Below, one piece after another: positions 50,035 to 58,863 of a stretch of DNA of 64,000 nt (position 1 is its first letter; the number at the start of each line of letters is the position of its first letter). The notes under the pieces are model-generated. The model saw only the letters and a list, made by a program, of their open reading frames with translations, made no database searches and had not been told where the DNA came from. The position numbers and the translations under genes were made by a program. Source of the DNA: Peptoniphilus ovalis (GTDB lineage Bacteria; Bacillota; Clostridia; Tissierellales; Peptoniphilaceae); contig NZ_JAHLQO010000001.1 of NCBI RefSeq assembly GCF_018919265.1, positions 62,001 through 126,000 of the forward strand, in the 5' to 3' direction.

Positions 50035-51105
50035 TTGGATAATAAATTTAACGATATGCCAATGATGAAAGCCATGTATGATTATTTAGATGCGCAAGAA
50101 AAAATTTTATCAGGCTTAACAAATTTAATGGATGTTGATTATTCAGGTTCTGATTCTACTGAAAAAGAATTAGTTTTTGAAATGGATAAAATGAAGCTAT
50201 ATCACTACAAGCCTAGAGTTGCAAAGCCAAACAAATACCCTATGCTTATAGTTTATGCTCTAGTTAATAAACAATATATGATGGACTTACAAGAAGATAA
50301 ATCACTGATTAGAAATCTACTTGATGGCGGACAAGACCTATATATAATCGATTGGGGCTATCCAACTCAAGAAGATCAATACCTGACAATGGGCGATTAT
50401 ATAAATGGATATATAGATACTTGTGTTGATATAATTTTAGAAAGACATAAATTAAAACAAATCAACTTACTTGGAGTTTGCCAAGGCGGAACTTTTTCAC
50501 TGATTTACACAGCACTAAATCAAGAAAAAATTAAAAACCTTGTGACTCTTGTAACACCACTTGATTTTTCAACTAATGATGGACTTCTATTTAAGTGGGG
50601 TAAATATCTAGACGTTGGAAAAGCTGCCGAAGCTTACAGAGTTATCCCAGGTGACTTTATGAACATGGGATTCTTAATGCTTAAGCCTTTTGACCTTGCA
50701 GTGGATAAATATTTAAATATCATTCCAATTCTAGACGATCCATTAAAACTTTCAAACTTTTTGAGAATGGAAAAATGGATCTTCGACTCACCTGCCCAAG
50801 TTGGAGCAACTATTAAAGAATTTACAGAAGAAATGTATCATAAAAATTCTCTTTACAAAGGAGAATACGAACTTGAAGGCGAAAGAGTTGATTTAAAAAA
50901 TATCACTTGCCCAGTTTTAGTAATTCTTGGACAAAAGGACAACCAAGTTCCACCAGCTGCAACAAGACCAATTATAGAAGCAGTTGGCTCAACAGATAAG
51001 GAACTTGCAGAATTTAACACAGGTCACATTGGAATCTTCGTAAGCGGCAGAAGCCAAAGAGAAGTTGCGCCAAAGATAAACGACTTCTTAAACGAAAGAA
51101 AATAA
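50035..51105 (+). CDS. phaC: Class III PHA synthase catalytic subunit PhaC
   Basis: 356 residues starting at TTG nine bases after the GGAG that ends phaE. It polymerises (R)-3-hydroxyacyl-CoA into polyhydroxyalkanoate. The lipase-like box is GVCQGG with Cys149 as nucleophile; Asp302 (GQKDNQV) and His331 (NTGHIG) complete the triad. These are the same numbers as in the Allochromatium class III enzyme, which also supports the TTG start. LYIIDWGYPTQEDQYLT is a further family segment. No phaA/phaB are in the window, so monomers probably come through the hydratase. Confidence 0.93.
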   Translation: MDNKFNDMPMMKAMYDYLDAQEKILSGLTNLMDVDYSGSDSTEKELVFEMDKMKLYHYKPRVAKPNKYPMLIVYALVNKQYMMDLQEDKSLIRNLLDGGQDLYIIDWGYPTQEDQYLTMGDYINGYIDTCVDIILERHKLKQINLLGVCQGGTFSLIYTALNQEKIKNLVTLVTPLDFSTNDGLLFKWGKYLDVGKAAEAYRVIPGDFMNMGFLMLKPFDLAVDKYLNIIPILDDPLKLSNFLRMEKWIFDSPAQVGATIKEFTEEMYHKNSLYKGEYELEGERVDLKNITCPVLVILGQKDNQVPPAATRPIIEAVGSTDKELAEFNTGHIGIFVSGRSQREVAPKINDFLNERK

Positions 51106-51114
51106 AATAATTTT

Positions 51115-51141
51115 AAGAGGCTCTTCGGAGTCTCTTTTTTT
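51115..51141 (+). terminator. Terminator of the PHA operon
   Basis: AGAGGCTC and GAGTCTCT over TTCG (one G-T pair), then T6. Confidence 0.8.
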
Positions 51142-51171
51142 ACATATTTTTAATAAATTTTTAATTTAAAT

Positions 51172-51196
51172 GAACCTTTTTGGTATTAGAATAGTC
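51172..51196 (+). promoter_or_regulatory. ECF-type promoter upstream of the ECF sigma gene (probable autoregulation)
   Basis: GAACC followed after 17 bases by GTC resembles the GAAC-N16/17-CGTC promoters of extracytoplasmic-function sigma factors. It lies ~30 bases before the sigma gene. No good sigma-A promoter overlaps it. Confidence 0.55.
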
Positions 51197-51227
51197 TTAT
51201 ATATAGATGCATCTAAAGGGGGTGCCC

Positions 51228-51794
51228 ATGGACTTAGAAAATGCTAAAAAAATTGTAAATGGAATAAAAGCAGGAGACAAAAAATCTTTTGACGAGCTTT
51301 ATGAAGAGTATTACTTGATTTTATTTAGAACTGCTTACTTAATACTTGGAAATAAAGAAGACTCAGAAGACGTGCTTCAAGACACTTTTGTTTCAATTTA
51401 TACAAATATAAATAGATTAAAAAATCCATCAAAATTAAAATCTTGGATTTTCACAATTTTAAAAAATACAGCCTACACAAAATATAAAAATAGAAAAAGA
51501 GAATTCCCTGATGATGAAATTTCTAATAAAGTCGATGTAGAAATAAATTCAAATTTAGAAAATGAAATCGCAATAAAATCAGACCTCAAAAAATGTCTTA
51601 TGGCACTTGGACCCAAGGAGCGTGAGGTAATAGTCCTATATTACTTTAATGAATTTAGTATTAGAGAAATTGCAAAAATCCAGAGAACTTTTGAAGGCAC
51701 TGTAAAATCAAGACTCTATAGAGCGAGAAAGAAACTAAAAAAAGAAATTGATGATTTAGATGAAAATTTTTTGAAGGAGAGTATTTATGAATAA
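51228..51794 (+). CDS. ECF-family RNA polymerase sigma factor
   Basis: 188 residues from the ATG after AAAGGGGGTG. Region 2: DEEYYLILFRTAYLILGNKEDSEDVLQDTF-type helices (seen as LILFRTAYLILGNKEDSEDV) with KNPSKLKSWIFTILKN. Region 4: LGPKEREVIVLYYFNEFSIR then EIAKIQRTFEGTVKSRLYRA. It directs polymerase to stress-type promoters. The next gene overlaps by eight bases and looks like its membrane anti-sigma factor. Confidence 0.92.
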   Translation: MDLENAKKIVNGIKAGDKKSFDELYEEYYLILFRTAYLILGNKEDSEDVLQDTFVSIYTNINRLKNPSKLKSWIFTILKNTAYTKYKNRKREFPDDEISNKVDVEINSNLENEIAIKSDLKKCLMALGPKEREVIVLYYFNEFSIREIAKIQRTFEGTVKSRLYRARKKLKKEIDDLDENFLKESIYE

Positions 51795-52554
51795 CTTTGA
51801 TAAGAAATTGAAAAATGAACTTAATAAAATTGCAGAAGATACTTATCCTTCTGATTTTGTTAAAAATAAAATTGATTTAAAAATTGAAAATATGAAAAAG
51901 GGAGAACATAAAATGAAAAAGAATAAACTTGCAATTGTAGCTTGTGCGGCTCTTGTACTTTCTATTGGAGTCTATGCCACTGGTAAAATCACTGGCACTA
52001 TCTCAAGTTCGTCATCAAATTATAATTACACAGAATACATTGACGTAGAAAAAGCAGAAAATAAAGCAGGCTTTGATGCAGAAATTCCTGAAAACTTAGG
52101 TGATTATAAATTTGACGGAATAACAATGGTTAAGATGGCTGATTTAGATGAAAAAAATAATGAAATAAATAAAAGAAAAGCAATTGATGTAGCTTATAAA
52201 AATGAATCTGATAAGGAAATCACATTGCATATAGATAGGATTTTTGACAATCAAGAACCATTATCTAAAGAACCTCATATGGAAATGAGAAATATAAATG
52301 GAATTAATTTTTACTACACTAGGCTTGAAAGTTTATTCCTATCAAATGGAGCTGAATTAACAGATGTGGAAAAAGAAAGAATGGAAAAAGATCCTTTCTT
52401 CAATGTTGGTTATGGTGATATTGATGGAGAAAGAGAAAAAAATTTCTCTAAACACATTTTATTTGAAAAAGATGGACTTAAATACTCACTAATGACTGAT
52501 GATAGTATGGATGTAAATGAATATTTTGACATTGCATCAAGCATAATTAAATAA
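51787..52554 (+). CDS. Putative anti-sigma factor / membrane-anchored sensor
   Basis: 255 residues. A short cytoplasmic N-terminus (FDKKLKNELNKIAEDTYPSD) is the likely sigma-binding part. A single span follows (LAIVACAALVLSIGVYATG, about residues 45-63). An extracytoplasmic domain of ~190 residues has no cysteine pairs. This sigma-then-anti-sigma overlap is the standard ECF arrangement. The N-terminus lacks the HxxxCxxC of zinc anti-sigma factors. The signal sensed is unknown. Confidence 0.72.
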   Translation: MNNFDKKLKNELNKIAEDTYPSDFVKNKIDLKIENMKKGEHKMKKNKLAIVACAALVLSIGVYATGKITGTISSSSSNYNYTEYIDVEKAENKAGFDAEIPENLGDYKFDGITMVKMADLDEKNNEINKRKAIDVAYKNESDKEITLHIDRIFDNQEPLSKEPHMEMRNINGINFYYTRLESLFLSNGAELTDVEKERMEKDPFFNVGYGDIDGEREKNFSKHILFEKDGLKYSLMTDDSMDVNEYFDIASSIIK

Positions 52555-52569
52555 GATTAAATCATTTTA

Positions 52570-52595
52570 AGGGACTAGCAATAGTCCCTCTTTTT
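52570..52595 (+). terminator. Terminator of the sigma/anti-sigma operon
   Basis: AGGGACT and AGTCCCT over a six-base loop, then CTTTTT. Confidence 0.8.
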
Positions 52596-52627
52596 ATGTA
52601 ATATTTATATATATTAAGGAGGAAGTT

Positions 52628-53590
52628 ATGAAAGTTAAGGATATAAAAAATATTGGTCTCGTTGGAGGAGGACTTATTGGTGCAAGCTTTGCACTCGCCT
52701 TTTCTTTGGGAGGACTAAATGCACATATATACACAAGAAGCAAAGAAACCCTTGATGCTTCAGAGGAGATTATTAAAAATTCACTTGATGAGCTCATTAA
52801 ACTCGGAGTAAAAAAAGAAGATGAGAAAGATGAGATTTTAAAAAGAATTTCTTATACAAATAATTTAGAAGAAGCGATTAAGGATGCAGATTACATTCAA
52901 GAGTCTCTAAAGGAAGACTACGATATAAAAAGAAAAGTATTGGCAGATGTGGAAAAAATAATTTCACCAGAAATTCCCATTGGCTCATCTACATCAGGAC
53001 TAAAAGCCACAGAAATTGCACGAGACATGAAACATCCTGAGAGATTTTTTGTCGCTCACCCTTGGAATCCACCACATCTAATTCCGCTAATTGAGCTTTG
53101 CAAAGGCGAAAAAACTGATGATAAATATATTTATCTTGCAAAAGAACTCTTTGAAAAAATTAAAAAGACTCCAATAATTTTAGAAAAAGAAGTTCTCGGT
53201 TTTGTTGGAAACAGAATTCAAGCTGCAGTATTTAGAGAAGTGCTAAGTCTTGTGCTCAATGGTGTTGTTTCCATGGAAGATGCAGACAAGGCCGTTACCT
53301 TTGGACCTGGAATTCGCTGGGGAATTATGGGACCTTCATTAATTTTAGAACTTGGTGGAGGAAGCGAAGGTATTGCAGGATTTATGAAAAACATAGGACC
53401 TTCTATGGAGCTTTGGCTTGAAGACTTGGCAGATTGGGACAAGCTTCCAATAAGTCCAGAGGAGATTGGAGAAATCACTGCACAAGAGCTTAGAAATAGA
53501 GATGAGAAGCTTGGAAATAATAGAAAATCTCTTGGAGAATACAGGACTAAAATGCTAGTTGAGTTTTTAAAATTGCATGGAAAGATTTAG
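52628..53590 (+). CDS. 3-hydroxyacyl-CoA dehydrogenase family oxidoreductase (carnitine/gulonate dehydrogenase-like branch)
   Basis: 320 residues. NAD loop IGLVGGGLIGASFALAF at the start; ADYIQESLKEDYDIKR and SSTSGLKATEIA precede the catalytic AHPWNPPHLIPLIEL (His). The C-terminal domain has VGNRIQAAVFREVLSLV and GPGIRWGIMGPSLILELGG. The PWNPP and GPGxRW patterns point to the carnitine 3-dehydrogenase / L-gulonate dehydrogenase branch rather than the 280-residue butyryl-CoA enzyme. An AGGAGG lies before ATG. It has its own transcription unit, so a link to the PHA genes is not implied by operon structure. Confidence 0.82.
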   Translation: MKVKDIKNIGLVGGGLIGASFALAFSLGGLNAHIYTRSKETLDASEEIIKNSLDELIKLGVKKEDEKDEILKRISYTNNLEEAIKDADYIQESLKEDYDIKRKVLADVEKIISPEIPIGSSTSGLKATEIARDMKHPERFFVAHPWNPPHLIPLIELCKGEKTDDKYIYLAKELFEKIKKTPIILEKEVLGFVGNRIQAAVFREVLSLVLNGVVSMEDADKAVTFGPGIRWGIMGPSLILELGGGSEGIAGFMKNIGPSMELWLEDLADWDKLPISPEEIGEITAQELRNRDEKLGNNRKSLGEYRTKMLVEFLKLHGKI

Positions 53591-53597
53591 AGTTTAA

Positions 53598-53623
53598 GCA
53601 GACAGTCCTAAAGGACAGTCTGC
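53598..53623 (+). repeat. Hairpin repeat, left copy
   Basis: GCAGACAGTCC and GGACAGTCTGC with one A-A mismatch over TAA-type loop. It lies seven bases after the dehydrogenase stop. There is no T-run, so it is not a standard terminator. An inverted relative is at 53942-53969. Confidence 0.6.
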
Positions 53624-53686
53624 AAAGTTCTATTACATGTGTCGACTTTTAGACTCTTCTCAAATTTTATTGATTGAGGTGATTGT

Positions 53687-53914
53687 ATGTTAATAGCGCA
53701 AATAGAAAAGCTCGGAGATTCTTATTTTATTAAACTACCTGAGAAATATGGAAAAAAATTAGAAGTAAATAATGAATACTTTGTAGAATATAAAGATGAT
53801 GGAAATATAATCTTAATTCCAAAATTAGAAGATTCATTTAAAAAAGCAAAATTTGGAGAACTTTACGAAAAAGAAGTTTGGGGAAATTTTGATTCAATGG
53901 AAGAAGAACTCTAA
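53687..53914 (+). CDS. AbrB/MazE-type antitoxin-like protein without a recognisable toxin
   Basis: 75 residues. The N-terminal ~45 form a swapped-hairpin DNA-binding fold: AQIEKLGDSYFIKLPEKYGK, then VEYKDDGNIILIPK. The acidic C-terminal tail (FGELYEKEVWGNFDSMEEEL) is the type that wraps a toxin. GAGGTGATTGT precedes the ATG. The expected toxin gene is missing; what follows is a hairpin and only a 29-codon frame. It may be a solitary antitoxin, or the toxin was lost. Confidence 0.7.
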   Translation: MLIAQIEKLGDSYFIKLPEKYGKKLEVNNEYFVEYKDDGNIILIPKLEDSFKKAKFGELYEKEVWGNFDSMEEEL

Positions 53915-53941
53915 ATAAATGTCTGTAGAGATTATTAAAAT

Positions 53942-53969
53942 ATGGGACTGTCCTTCAGGACTGTCCCAT
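53942..53969 (-). repeat. Hairpin repeat, right copy (inverted relative to the left copy)
   Basis: ATGGGACTGTCC and GGACTGTCCCAT over TTCA. On the minus strand the core GACAGTCCTGAAGGACAGTC matches the left copy's GACAGTCCTAAAGGACAGTC at 19 of 20 positions. The two copies bracket the orphan antitoxin gene. Confidence 0.65.
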
Positions 53970-53993
53970 GCTTCAATAATTCTAAATAAATAC

Positions 53994-54014
53994 AAAAAAG
54001 GGGCATGATGCCCC
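53994..54014 (-). terminator. Terminator of the cysS-to-SH3 gene run
   Basis: Minus-strand GGGGCAT and ATGCCCC around one base (effective loop of three to five), followed by six T, just past the SH3 gene stop. Confidence 0.82.
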
Positions 54015-54019
54015 TTAAT

Positions 54020-55018
54020 TTATTTCGCTTCTCCATTTAATGTTCTATAACTTATCCAACCATTTCCAATATTGCACCATGTTCTTCCATCGGCACTCTT
54101 TGTATCAAATACATAAACTGCATCGCCTCTGTAAAGTGAATAAGAAACTCCATAGGAAAATCCTGGTCCACTTCTTACATTTGCTCTTTTTGATGTTACA
54201 TATTGATAAGTTCCTATTAAATTAGCTGCGTTTGATTTCTTAAGTTTTACAACTTGTGCTTCAAGTTCATCAGCTCTCGCCTTTTGTTCCTGAATTTGTG
54301 CTTCACTTTTTACTTTTTCTTCGTAACTTACTTTGTCAGTTGTTATTTTATCCTTTAAACTTTTAAATTCTTCATTTTCAGAATCAACTGCAATATATGC
54401 TTCAATTGCACTTAGTGCAGAGTCGTACTCATTGTTTCCAATTAATAGAGAAATTTCTGAATTAACTGCTGCGTTAATTTTTTCTTTTAGTTTCTCCTTT
54501 TTAGAAATTACTTCAACATCTTCTGTGTTTATATTTTCTAAATATTCTAAAGCTCTGTCATAAGCTCTATTTTCAAAGTTTTGTGTAGCTTTTGCTAGAT
54601 TTTCTTTCGATTCAAGACTTGAGTCAATTTTATTTATTTCATCTAAGTATTTTTTATTTTCAGTTTTTTCATAAAGCTCTCTATACTTTTCTCTTGCAAT
54701 GTCATAGTTTTTAGATTCCATGTTAGCCACTGCAGAACTTTCAAGTTTGGATAATTTATATTTATTAAATCCAAAATTAAAAATAAGTGAAAATGCAATA
54801 AGCCCTACAACTACAACTGCAAAGATAGTCCCTTTTTGTTTAAATCCCATTGAATTATCTTTAAAAGAATTATTTTCAACTATTTTTTCAGTATCATATT
54901 CATAATCTTTATTAATATTTAAAGTTTTGTCGAAATCATCATTTTGTAATTTCGCACCACAGTCCATACAGAAAAGAGCTTTGTCGTCATTTTCTGTTCC
55001 GCAATTTCTACATTTCAT
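54020..55018 (-). CDS. Membrane-anchored zinc-ribbon, coiled-coil and SH3b-domain protein
   Basis: 332 residues. An N-terminal zinc ribbon CRNCGTENDDKALFCMDCGA (four Cys) is followed by one span near 63-82 (FAVVVVGLIAFSLIFNFGF). Then come helical repeats (NYDIAREKYRELYEKTENKK, YDRALEYLENINTED, YDSALSAIEAYIAVD), a coiled coil and a C-terminal SH3b domain (SKRANVRSGPGFSYGVSYSL to WISYRTLN). It has the same domain order as the protein at 46.6-48.1 kb and ends with the same W-I-S-x-R-T-L-N. It lies 10 bases after yacP, an unusual addition to that conserved gene string. Confidence 0.78.
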   Translation of the reverse strand: MKCRNCGTENDDKALFCMDCGAKLQNDDFDKTLNINKDYEYDTEKIVENNSFKDNSMGFKQKGTIFAVVVVGLIAFSLIFNFGFNKYKLSKLESSAVANMESKNYDIAREKYRELYEKTENKKYLDEINKIDSSLESKENLAKATQNFENRAYDRALEYLENINTEDVEVISKKEKLKEKINAAVNSEISLLIGNNEYDSALSAIEAYIAVDSENEEFKSLKDKITTDKVSYEEKVKSEAQIQEQKARADELEAQVVKLKKSNAANLIGTYQYVTSKRANVRSGPGFSYGVSYSLYRGDAVYVFDTKSADGRTWCNIGNGWISYRTLNGEAK

Positions 55019-55027
55019 GTTAACCTC

Positions 55028-55576
55028 CTAACCATCGCCATTTTCCTGAATAGATTTTTTAAGTTCAATTAGCCTTGTAATGGTGTTTTCATCAAAGGGC
55101 GAAACTCTATTTTGTTTTAGTTTCTTTGCAACTAATTCCACTTTGTTTTTAGAATTCTCTACTTCAGCTTGAAGTTCTCTTGCAGAAATTCTCGTGCCAC
55201 CGCGGGAGAGAATTATTTGCTGCTCCACATTGTCACTTGTTGCAACACGTACATTTGTAAGCCTTCCAATCTCATCTAGCTCTCTTTCAATATAGTGGTC
55301 AGCTGTTTCAAATTCCTTTGTGTAAATTATATCTATTCCATCTCTGTGATATGTCTTTCCGCCAGATTTTTTCACCAAGTAGGCATCAAAAACGAGAATT
55401 ATATGTTCCTTAGTTGTATGAGAAAATTCGATCATATCATTAACTAGGGCTTCTCTTGCCTCTTCAAGTGAAATATTTTTCAATTTTATTAAATTGTCCC
55501 ATGAATTAATAATATTGTAGCCGTCTACAAAGAGGTAATTCACTCCTCTTTTGTATCTAGTTCTCTTTCTTCTCAT
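55028..55576 (-). CDS. yacP: NYN-domain ribosome-associated endonuclease (YacP/Rae1 family)
   Basis: 182 residues. PIN/NYN-fold acidic residues: FVDGYNIINSW (Asp), LVFDAY (Asp), ATSDNVEQQIIL (Asp), typical of YacP/Rae1, which cleaves mRNA in the ribosomal A site in Bacillus. GGKTYHRDGIDIIYTKEFET is another family segment. It stands right after rlmB in the conserved Firmicute order. Confidence 0.9.
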   Translation of the reverse strand: MRRKRTRYKRGVNYLFVDGYNIINSWDNLIKLKNISLEEAREALVNDMIEFSHTTKEHIILVFDAYLVKKSGGKTYHRDGIDIIYTKEFETADHYIERELDEIGRLTNVRVATSDNVEQQIILSRGGTRISARELQAEVENSKNKVELVAKKLKQNRVSPFDENTITRLIELKKSIQENGDG

Positions 55577-55588
55577 TTCTACTAAAGC

Positions 55589-56296
55589 CTATCTAAAAAT
55601 TTCATACATGACAATTGCAGCTGCAACTGATGCATTGAGTGAATCAAAATCTGAAAAATTTGGTATAGTAATTATCTTGTCTGAATTTTTAATTAGGTTT
55701 TTAGAAACTCCCTTGCCTTCATTTCCTATAATAATTGCTGCCTTACCTGAGAAATCAGTTTCTCTAATATCCTCACCTTCAAGGTCTGTTGCATAAATCC
55801 AAAATCCAGCTTCTTTTAATTTTTCTATTGACTGAGAAATATTTGTAACCTTGCACACATCAATATCATAAATTGCCCCAGCAGATGATTTAACCACTGT
55901 GTCATTAACAGTTGATGCGCGTCTGTTTGGAAAAACTATTCCATCAACTCCGAAGAAATTACAACTTCTTGCAATTGCCCCAAAGTTGTGTGGATCTTCT
56001 ATTTTATCAAGGATAAATAATTTTGCATCTTTTTTGTCTCGAAGTTTATTGATTAAATCTTCAAGTTCAATGTACTCAAAATCAGATACAAGAGCCACAA
56101 CTGCTTGGTTATTTTTTGTCCCAGAAAGTTCTTCTAATTTTTCATTGTCACTTGTAACAACGGGAACTTTTAAATCCCTTGCCATTCCTATAATTTTTTT
56201 AATTGAGCCTGTGGCATTTTTGCCCACATAAACTTTTTCTACTTCTTCATTTTTAAGAGCCTCAATTACAGGCCCTCTTCCGTAAATATATTTCAT
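55589..56296 (-). CDS. rlmB: 23S rRNA 2'-O-methyltransferase RlmB (TrmH/SpoU family)
   Basis: 235 residues. N-terminal RNA-binding part [25 protein letters not shown] knot motifs are [34 protein letters not shown] and [20 protein letters not shown], with the catalytic Asn-x-Gly-Ala-x-x-Arg. It methylates G2251 of 23S rRNA by family assignment. It overlaps thyX by four bases. Confidence 0.93.
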   Translation of the reverse strand: MKYIYGRGPVIEALKNEEVEKVYVGKNATGSIKKIIGMARDLKVPVVTSDNEKLEELSGTKNNQAVVALVSDFEYIELEDLINKLRDKKDAKLFILDKIEDPHNFGAIARSCNFFGVDGIVFPNRRASTVNDTVVKSSAGAIYDIDVCKVTNISQSIEKLKEAGFWIYATDLEGEDIRETDFSGKAAIIIGNEGKGVSKNLIKNSDKIITIPNFSDFDSLNASVAAAIVMYEIFR

Positions 56297-57054
56297 ATTA
56301 ATTCTTCAAACTTCTTTCTAACTTCAGTTATTTTACCGCAAGTCATCTTGCCTTCAGGGCATGGTCCCACAACGCATGCTGGTCCTGCATCTTTAAATAA
56401 AATTGGAGAAATTTCTAGGACCTGTCTTAACATTTCTGTTGCAAGCTCTCTTATTTCCCACTGAGCCCTCTCGCAGCATCTAACTTCAAAGAAATGTTGT
56501 AGAGTTCTCACATTCATTGTAACAACAATTTTAGTTTCGCAGGCATTTGGAAATACATATCTTGCATCTTCAATTGATTCTTTTTCCACAGACTTTCTTG
56601 CCTTCTCAGGATCCATTCCATCTTCAATTAATTTCTTAGATTTTTCATCTACTAAGATTTTTACAAGATTGTCGTAATCTTCTTGATCTCTTTTCATTGA
56701 CTCGATAAAGATTTTTTTCGCCTCTTCATTTTCTTCAATTGCAGGTGGAATAATGTATTCAAAACTATTTAGTCTTACATATCTTTGTGATTGTTGTGAA
56801 TAAGATGCAAGTCTATGTCTTACTAATTGATGAGTTAGAGTTCTTGAAACTCCCTCAATTGCAAAGGTAAAACTCACATGTTCAAGTGGAGATAAGTGAG
56901 AAAAAGACATAAGTCTATTTAAAAATTTCTCAGTAGACTCCTCAGTTAAATTTTCTGTAATTTCTTCAACTCCAACTGGAGAGTAACAAAGCTTTGCCGA
57001 TGCGGCAATTGTCTTATCTGGATTCATTGTGTGGGAAATAATTTTTACCTTCAT
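56293..57054 (-). CDS. thyX: Flavin-dependent thymidylate synthase
   Basis: 253 residues. The ThyX signature RHRxxSxxxxSxRY is present as [14 protein letters not shown] near residue 80. [19 protein letters not shown] precedes it; [20 protein letters not shown] and REL-type substrate contacts follow. It makes dTMP from dUMP using FADH2 and methylene-THF, without needing ThyA and DHFR. It overlaps both mrnC and rlmB by four bases. Confidence 0.95.
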   Translation of the reverse strand: MKVKIISHTMNPDKTIAASAKLCYSPVGVEEITENLTEESTEKFLNRLMSFSHLSPLEHVSFTFAIEGVSRTLTHQLVRHRLASYSQQSQRYVRLNSFEYIIPPAIEENEEAKKIFIESMKRDQEDYDNLVKILVDEKSKKLIEDGMDPEKARKSVEKESIEDARYVFPNACETKIVVTMNVRTLQHFFEVRCCERAQWEIRELATEMLRQVLEISPILFKDAGPACVVGPCPEGKMTCGKITEVRKKFEELI

Positions 57055-57458
57055 TGGACCATCCTCCTAAATATTTCTCTAATTCTTTCGTATCTCTTTA
57101 ATAAATATAAATAACCAAATAATGCTTCAACACCAGTTGCGTAGCGATAATCTATGGGATCAGCATTTTTAGGAACTGTGTGTGATTTTGCATTTCTTCC
57201 TCTTTTAAAGATTTTCATCTCTTCTTCCGTAATTTCATCTTCTATCTTTTCAAATAGAGCTCTTTGAGATTTTGCTCTGACATATTTAATACTTTCTCTG
57301 TGAAGCTTGTTTGGATTTTTCTTTTTGTCTAAAATCTCACTTCTCACTAAAATTTCAAAGCAAGCATCTCCAATGTAAGCAAGGGCAAGTGGCGACATCT
57401 CCCTTATATCAGATTCTGAAAATTCTTTGATTTCTAAAAAGTTTAAATTCTCTTCCAA
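57051..57458 (-). CDS. mrnC: Mini-ribonuclease III
   Basis: 135 residues, an RNase III catalytic domain without the double-stranded RNA-binding domain. [17 protein letters not shown] carries the catalytic acidic residues, [14 protein letters not shown] is the Mini-III loop, and [14 protein letters not shown] the second acidic helix. It matures 23S rRNA ends. The position right after cysS is the conserved Firmicute order. Confidence 0.94.
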   Translation of the reverse strand: MEENLNFLEIKEFSESDIREMSPLALAYIGDACFEILVRSEILDKKKNPNKLHRESIKYVRAKSQRALFEKIEDEITEEEMKIFKRGRNAKSHTVPKNADPIDYRYATGVEALFGYLYLLKRYERIREIFRRMVQ

Positions 57459-58840
57459 GTTGTACCACTTCTTGTATCTTCAATTTCAATGCCCATTTCC
57501 TTTAGTTCATCTCTAATTTCATCGGCTCTCTTGAAGTTCTTTTCTTTTCTTGCAGCATTTCTTTCTTCGATTAATTTTTCAATATCTTCTGATAAATCTT
57601 CCTTTTCTTCTTCCATAATTCCCAAAACTCTTGTAAGTTTTTTGAAAATAGCTAATGTTTCTTCTAGGAATACTTTGGAATTTTCTTCAGAAGTTTTTAA
57701 ATTTATGTCCTTAACTAAATCAAAAATTGCAGTGATAGCATCAGCTGTGTTTAAATCATCTTCCATTGATTTTTCAAATTTTTCTACGTGAACATCAAAG
57801 GATTTTAAAATTTCCTTTTCTTCATCTGTAATTGAATCAACAGTGGACTTTTCAATGGCATTTTCAAGCTTGTATTTAGCATTATACAATCTTTCACGAG
57901 AATTTTTAGTAGCTTCCATTACATCTCTAGAAAAGTTAATTGGTGAGCGGTAATGAGTTGTCAAAAGGAAAAATCTAAGTATTTCTAAATCAAACTCTTC
58001 AGAAACTTCTCTTACTGTGAAAAAATTGCCTTTAGATTTACTCATCTTTTCATTATCAACAGTAATCATTCCATTGTGAAGCCAATAATTTGCAAAAGGA
58101 ACTCCGTTGCAAGTTTCTGATTGAGCAATTTCGTTTTCGTGATGAGGAAATTGTAAATCCTCTCCACCAGTGTGAATGTCAATATTATCTCCAATTAAAG
58201 TCTTTGCCATTACTGAACATTCAATATGCCAGCCAGGTCTACCTTCGCCCCATGGAGCTTCCCAGAAAGGCTCGCCTTCTTTTTTATTTTTCCAAAGAGC
58301 AAAGTCTTGTGGATTCTTTTTGTTGTCGTTTATATCAACTCTGTGGCCAGAAATTAAATCTTCAAGATTTTTCTTTGATAGCTTGCCATAATCCTTGGCT
58401 TTGGAAATGTCAAAATAAACATCTCCTTCAACTACATAGGCAGCATCTTTATCAATTAAAGTTTTTATAAAATCAATTATCTCATCAATATGTTCAGTCG
58501 CTCTAGGATTTAAAGTTTCATAATCATATAAATGAAGACCATTTGCATCTTTTTTAAATTCTTCGATATATCTTTTAGTAATGTCAGTTGTCGAAACTTT
58601 CTCTTCATTTGCCTTGTTAATTATCTTATCGTCAATATCGGTGAAGTTTACTACAAATTTAACATCCATTCCCTTGTAATTAAAATATCTTCTTAGGGTA
58701 TCAAAAACTACAAGAGGTCTCGCATTACCCACGTGGATAAAATTATAAACTGTGGGACCGCAATTATAAATACCAACCTTGCCCTCTTCTATGGGAATAA
58801 ATTCCTCTTTTTTTCTTGTCAAAGTATTGTATAATTTCAT
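57443..58840 (-). CDS. cysS: Cysteinyl-tRNA synthetase
   Basis: 465 residues from the ATG after AGGAGG; a frame nine codons longer lacks a site. The class I HIGH motif appears as FIHVGNARP and KMSKS as EKMSKSKGN. Zinc ligands are NCGPTVYN, IECSVMA and FPHHENE. It charges tRNA-Cys. The gene is not preceded by a leader peptide or T-box: only ~20 bases separate it from the NUDIX gene. So the cysteine attenuation seen elsewhere does not extend to it. Confidence 0.96.
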   Translation of the reverse strand: MKLYNTLTRKKEEFIPIEEGKVGIYNCGPTVYNFIHVGNARPLVVFDTLRRYFNYKGMDVKFVVNFTDIDDKIINKANEEKVSTTDITKRYIEEFKKDANGLHLYDYETLNPRATEHIDEIIDFIKTLIDKDAAYVVEGDVYFDISKAKDYGKLSKKNLEDLISGHRVDINDNKKNPQDFALWKNKKEGEPFWEAPWGEGRPGWHIECSVMAKTLIGDNIDIHTGGEDLQFPHHENEIAQSETCNGVPFANYWLHNGMITVDNEKMSKSKGNFFTVREVSEEFDLEILRFFLLTTHYRSPINFSRDVMEATKNSRERLYNAKYKLENAIEKSTVDSITDEEKEILKSFDVHVEKFEKSMEDDLNTADAITAIFDLVKDINLKTSEENSKVFLEETLAIFKKLTRVLGIMEEEKEDLSEDIEKLIEERNAARKEKNFKRADEIRDELKEMGIEIEDTRSGTTWKRI

Positions 58841-58863
58841 AATTCCTCCTATAAAAAAACGCC

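Noticed and set aside
53919-54008. 29-codon frame after the antitoxin (begins MSVEIIKIWDC) as a MazF-like toxin remnant
   Set aside because: Most of it lies in the hairpin repeat and a terminator; the few residues do not match MazF/PemK starts well enough.
58090-58470. 126-codon plus-strand frame inside cysS
   Set aside because: Antisense to the conserved core of cysteinyl-tRNA synthetase; Leu/Gln-rich shadow composition and no start signal.
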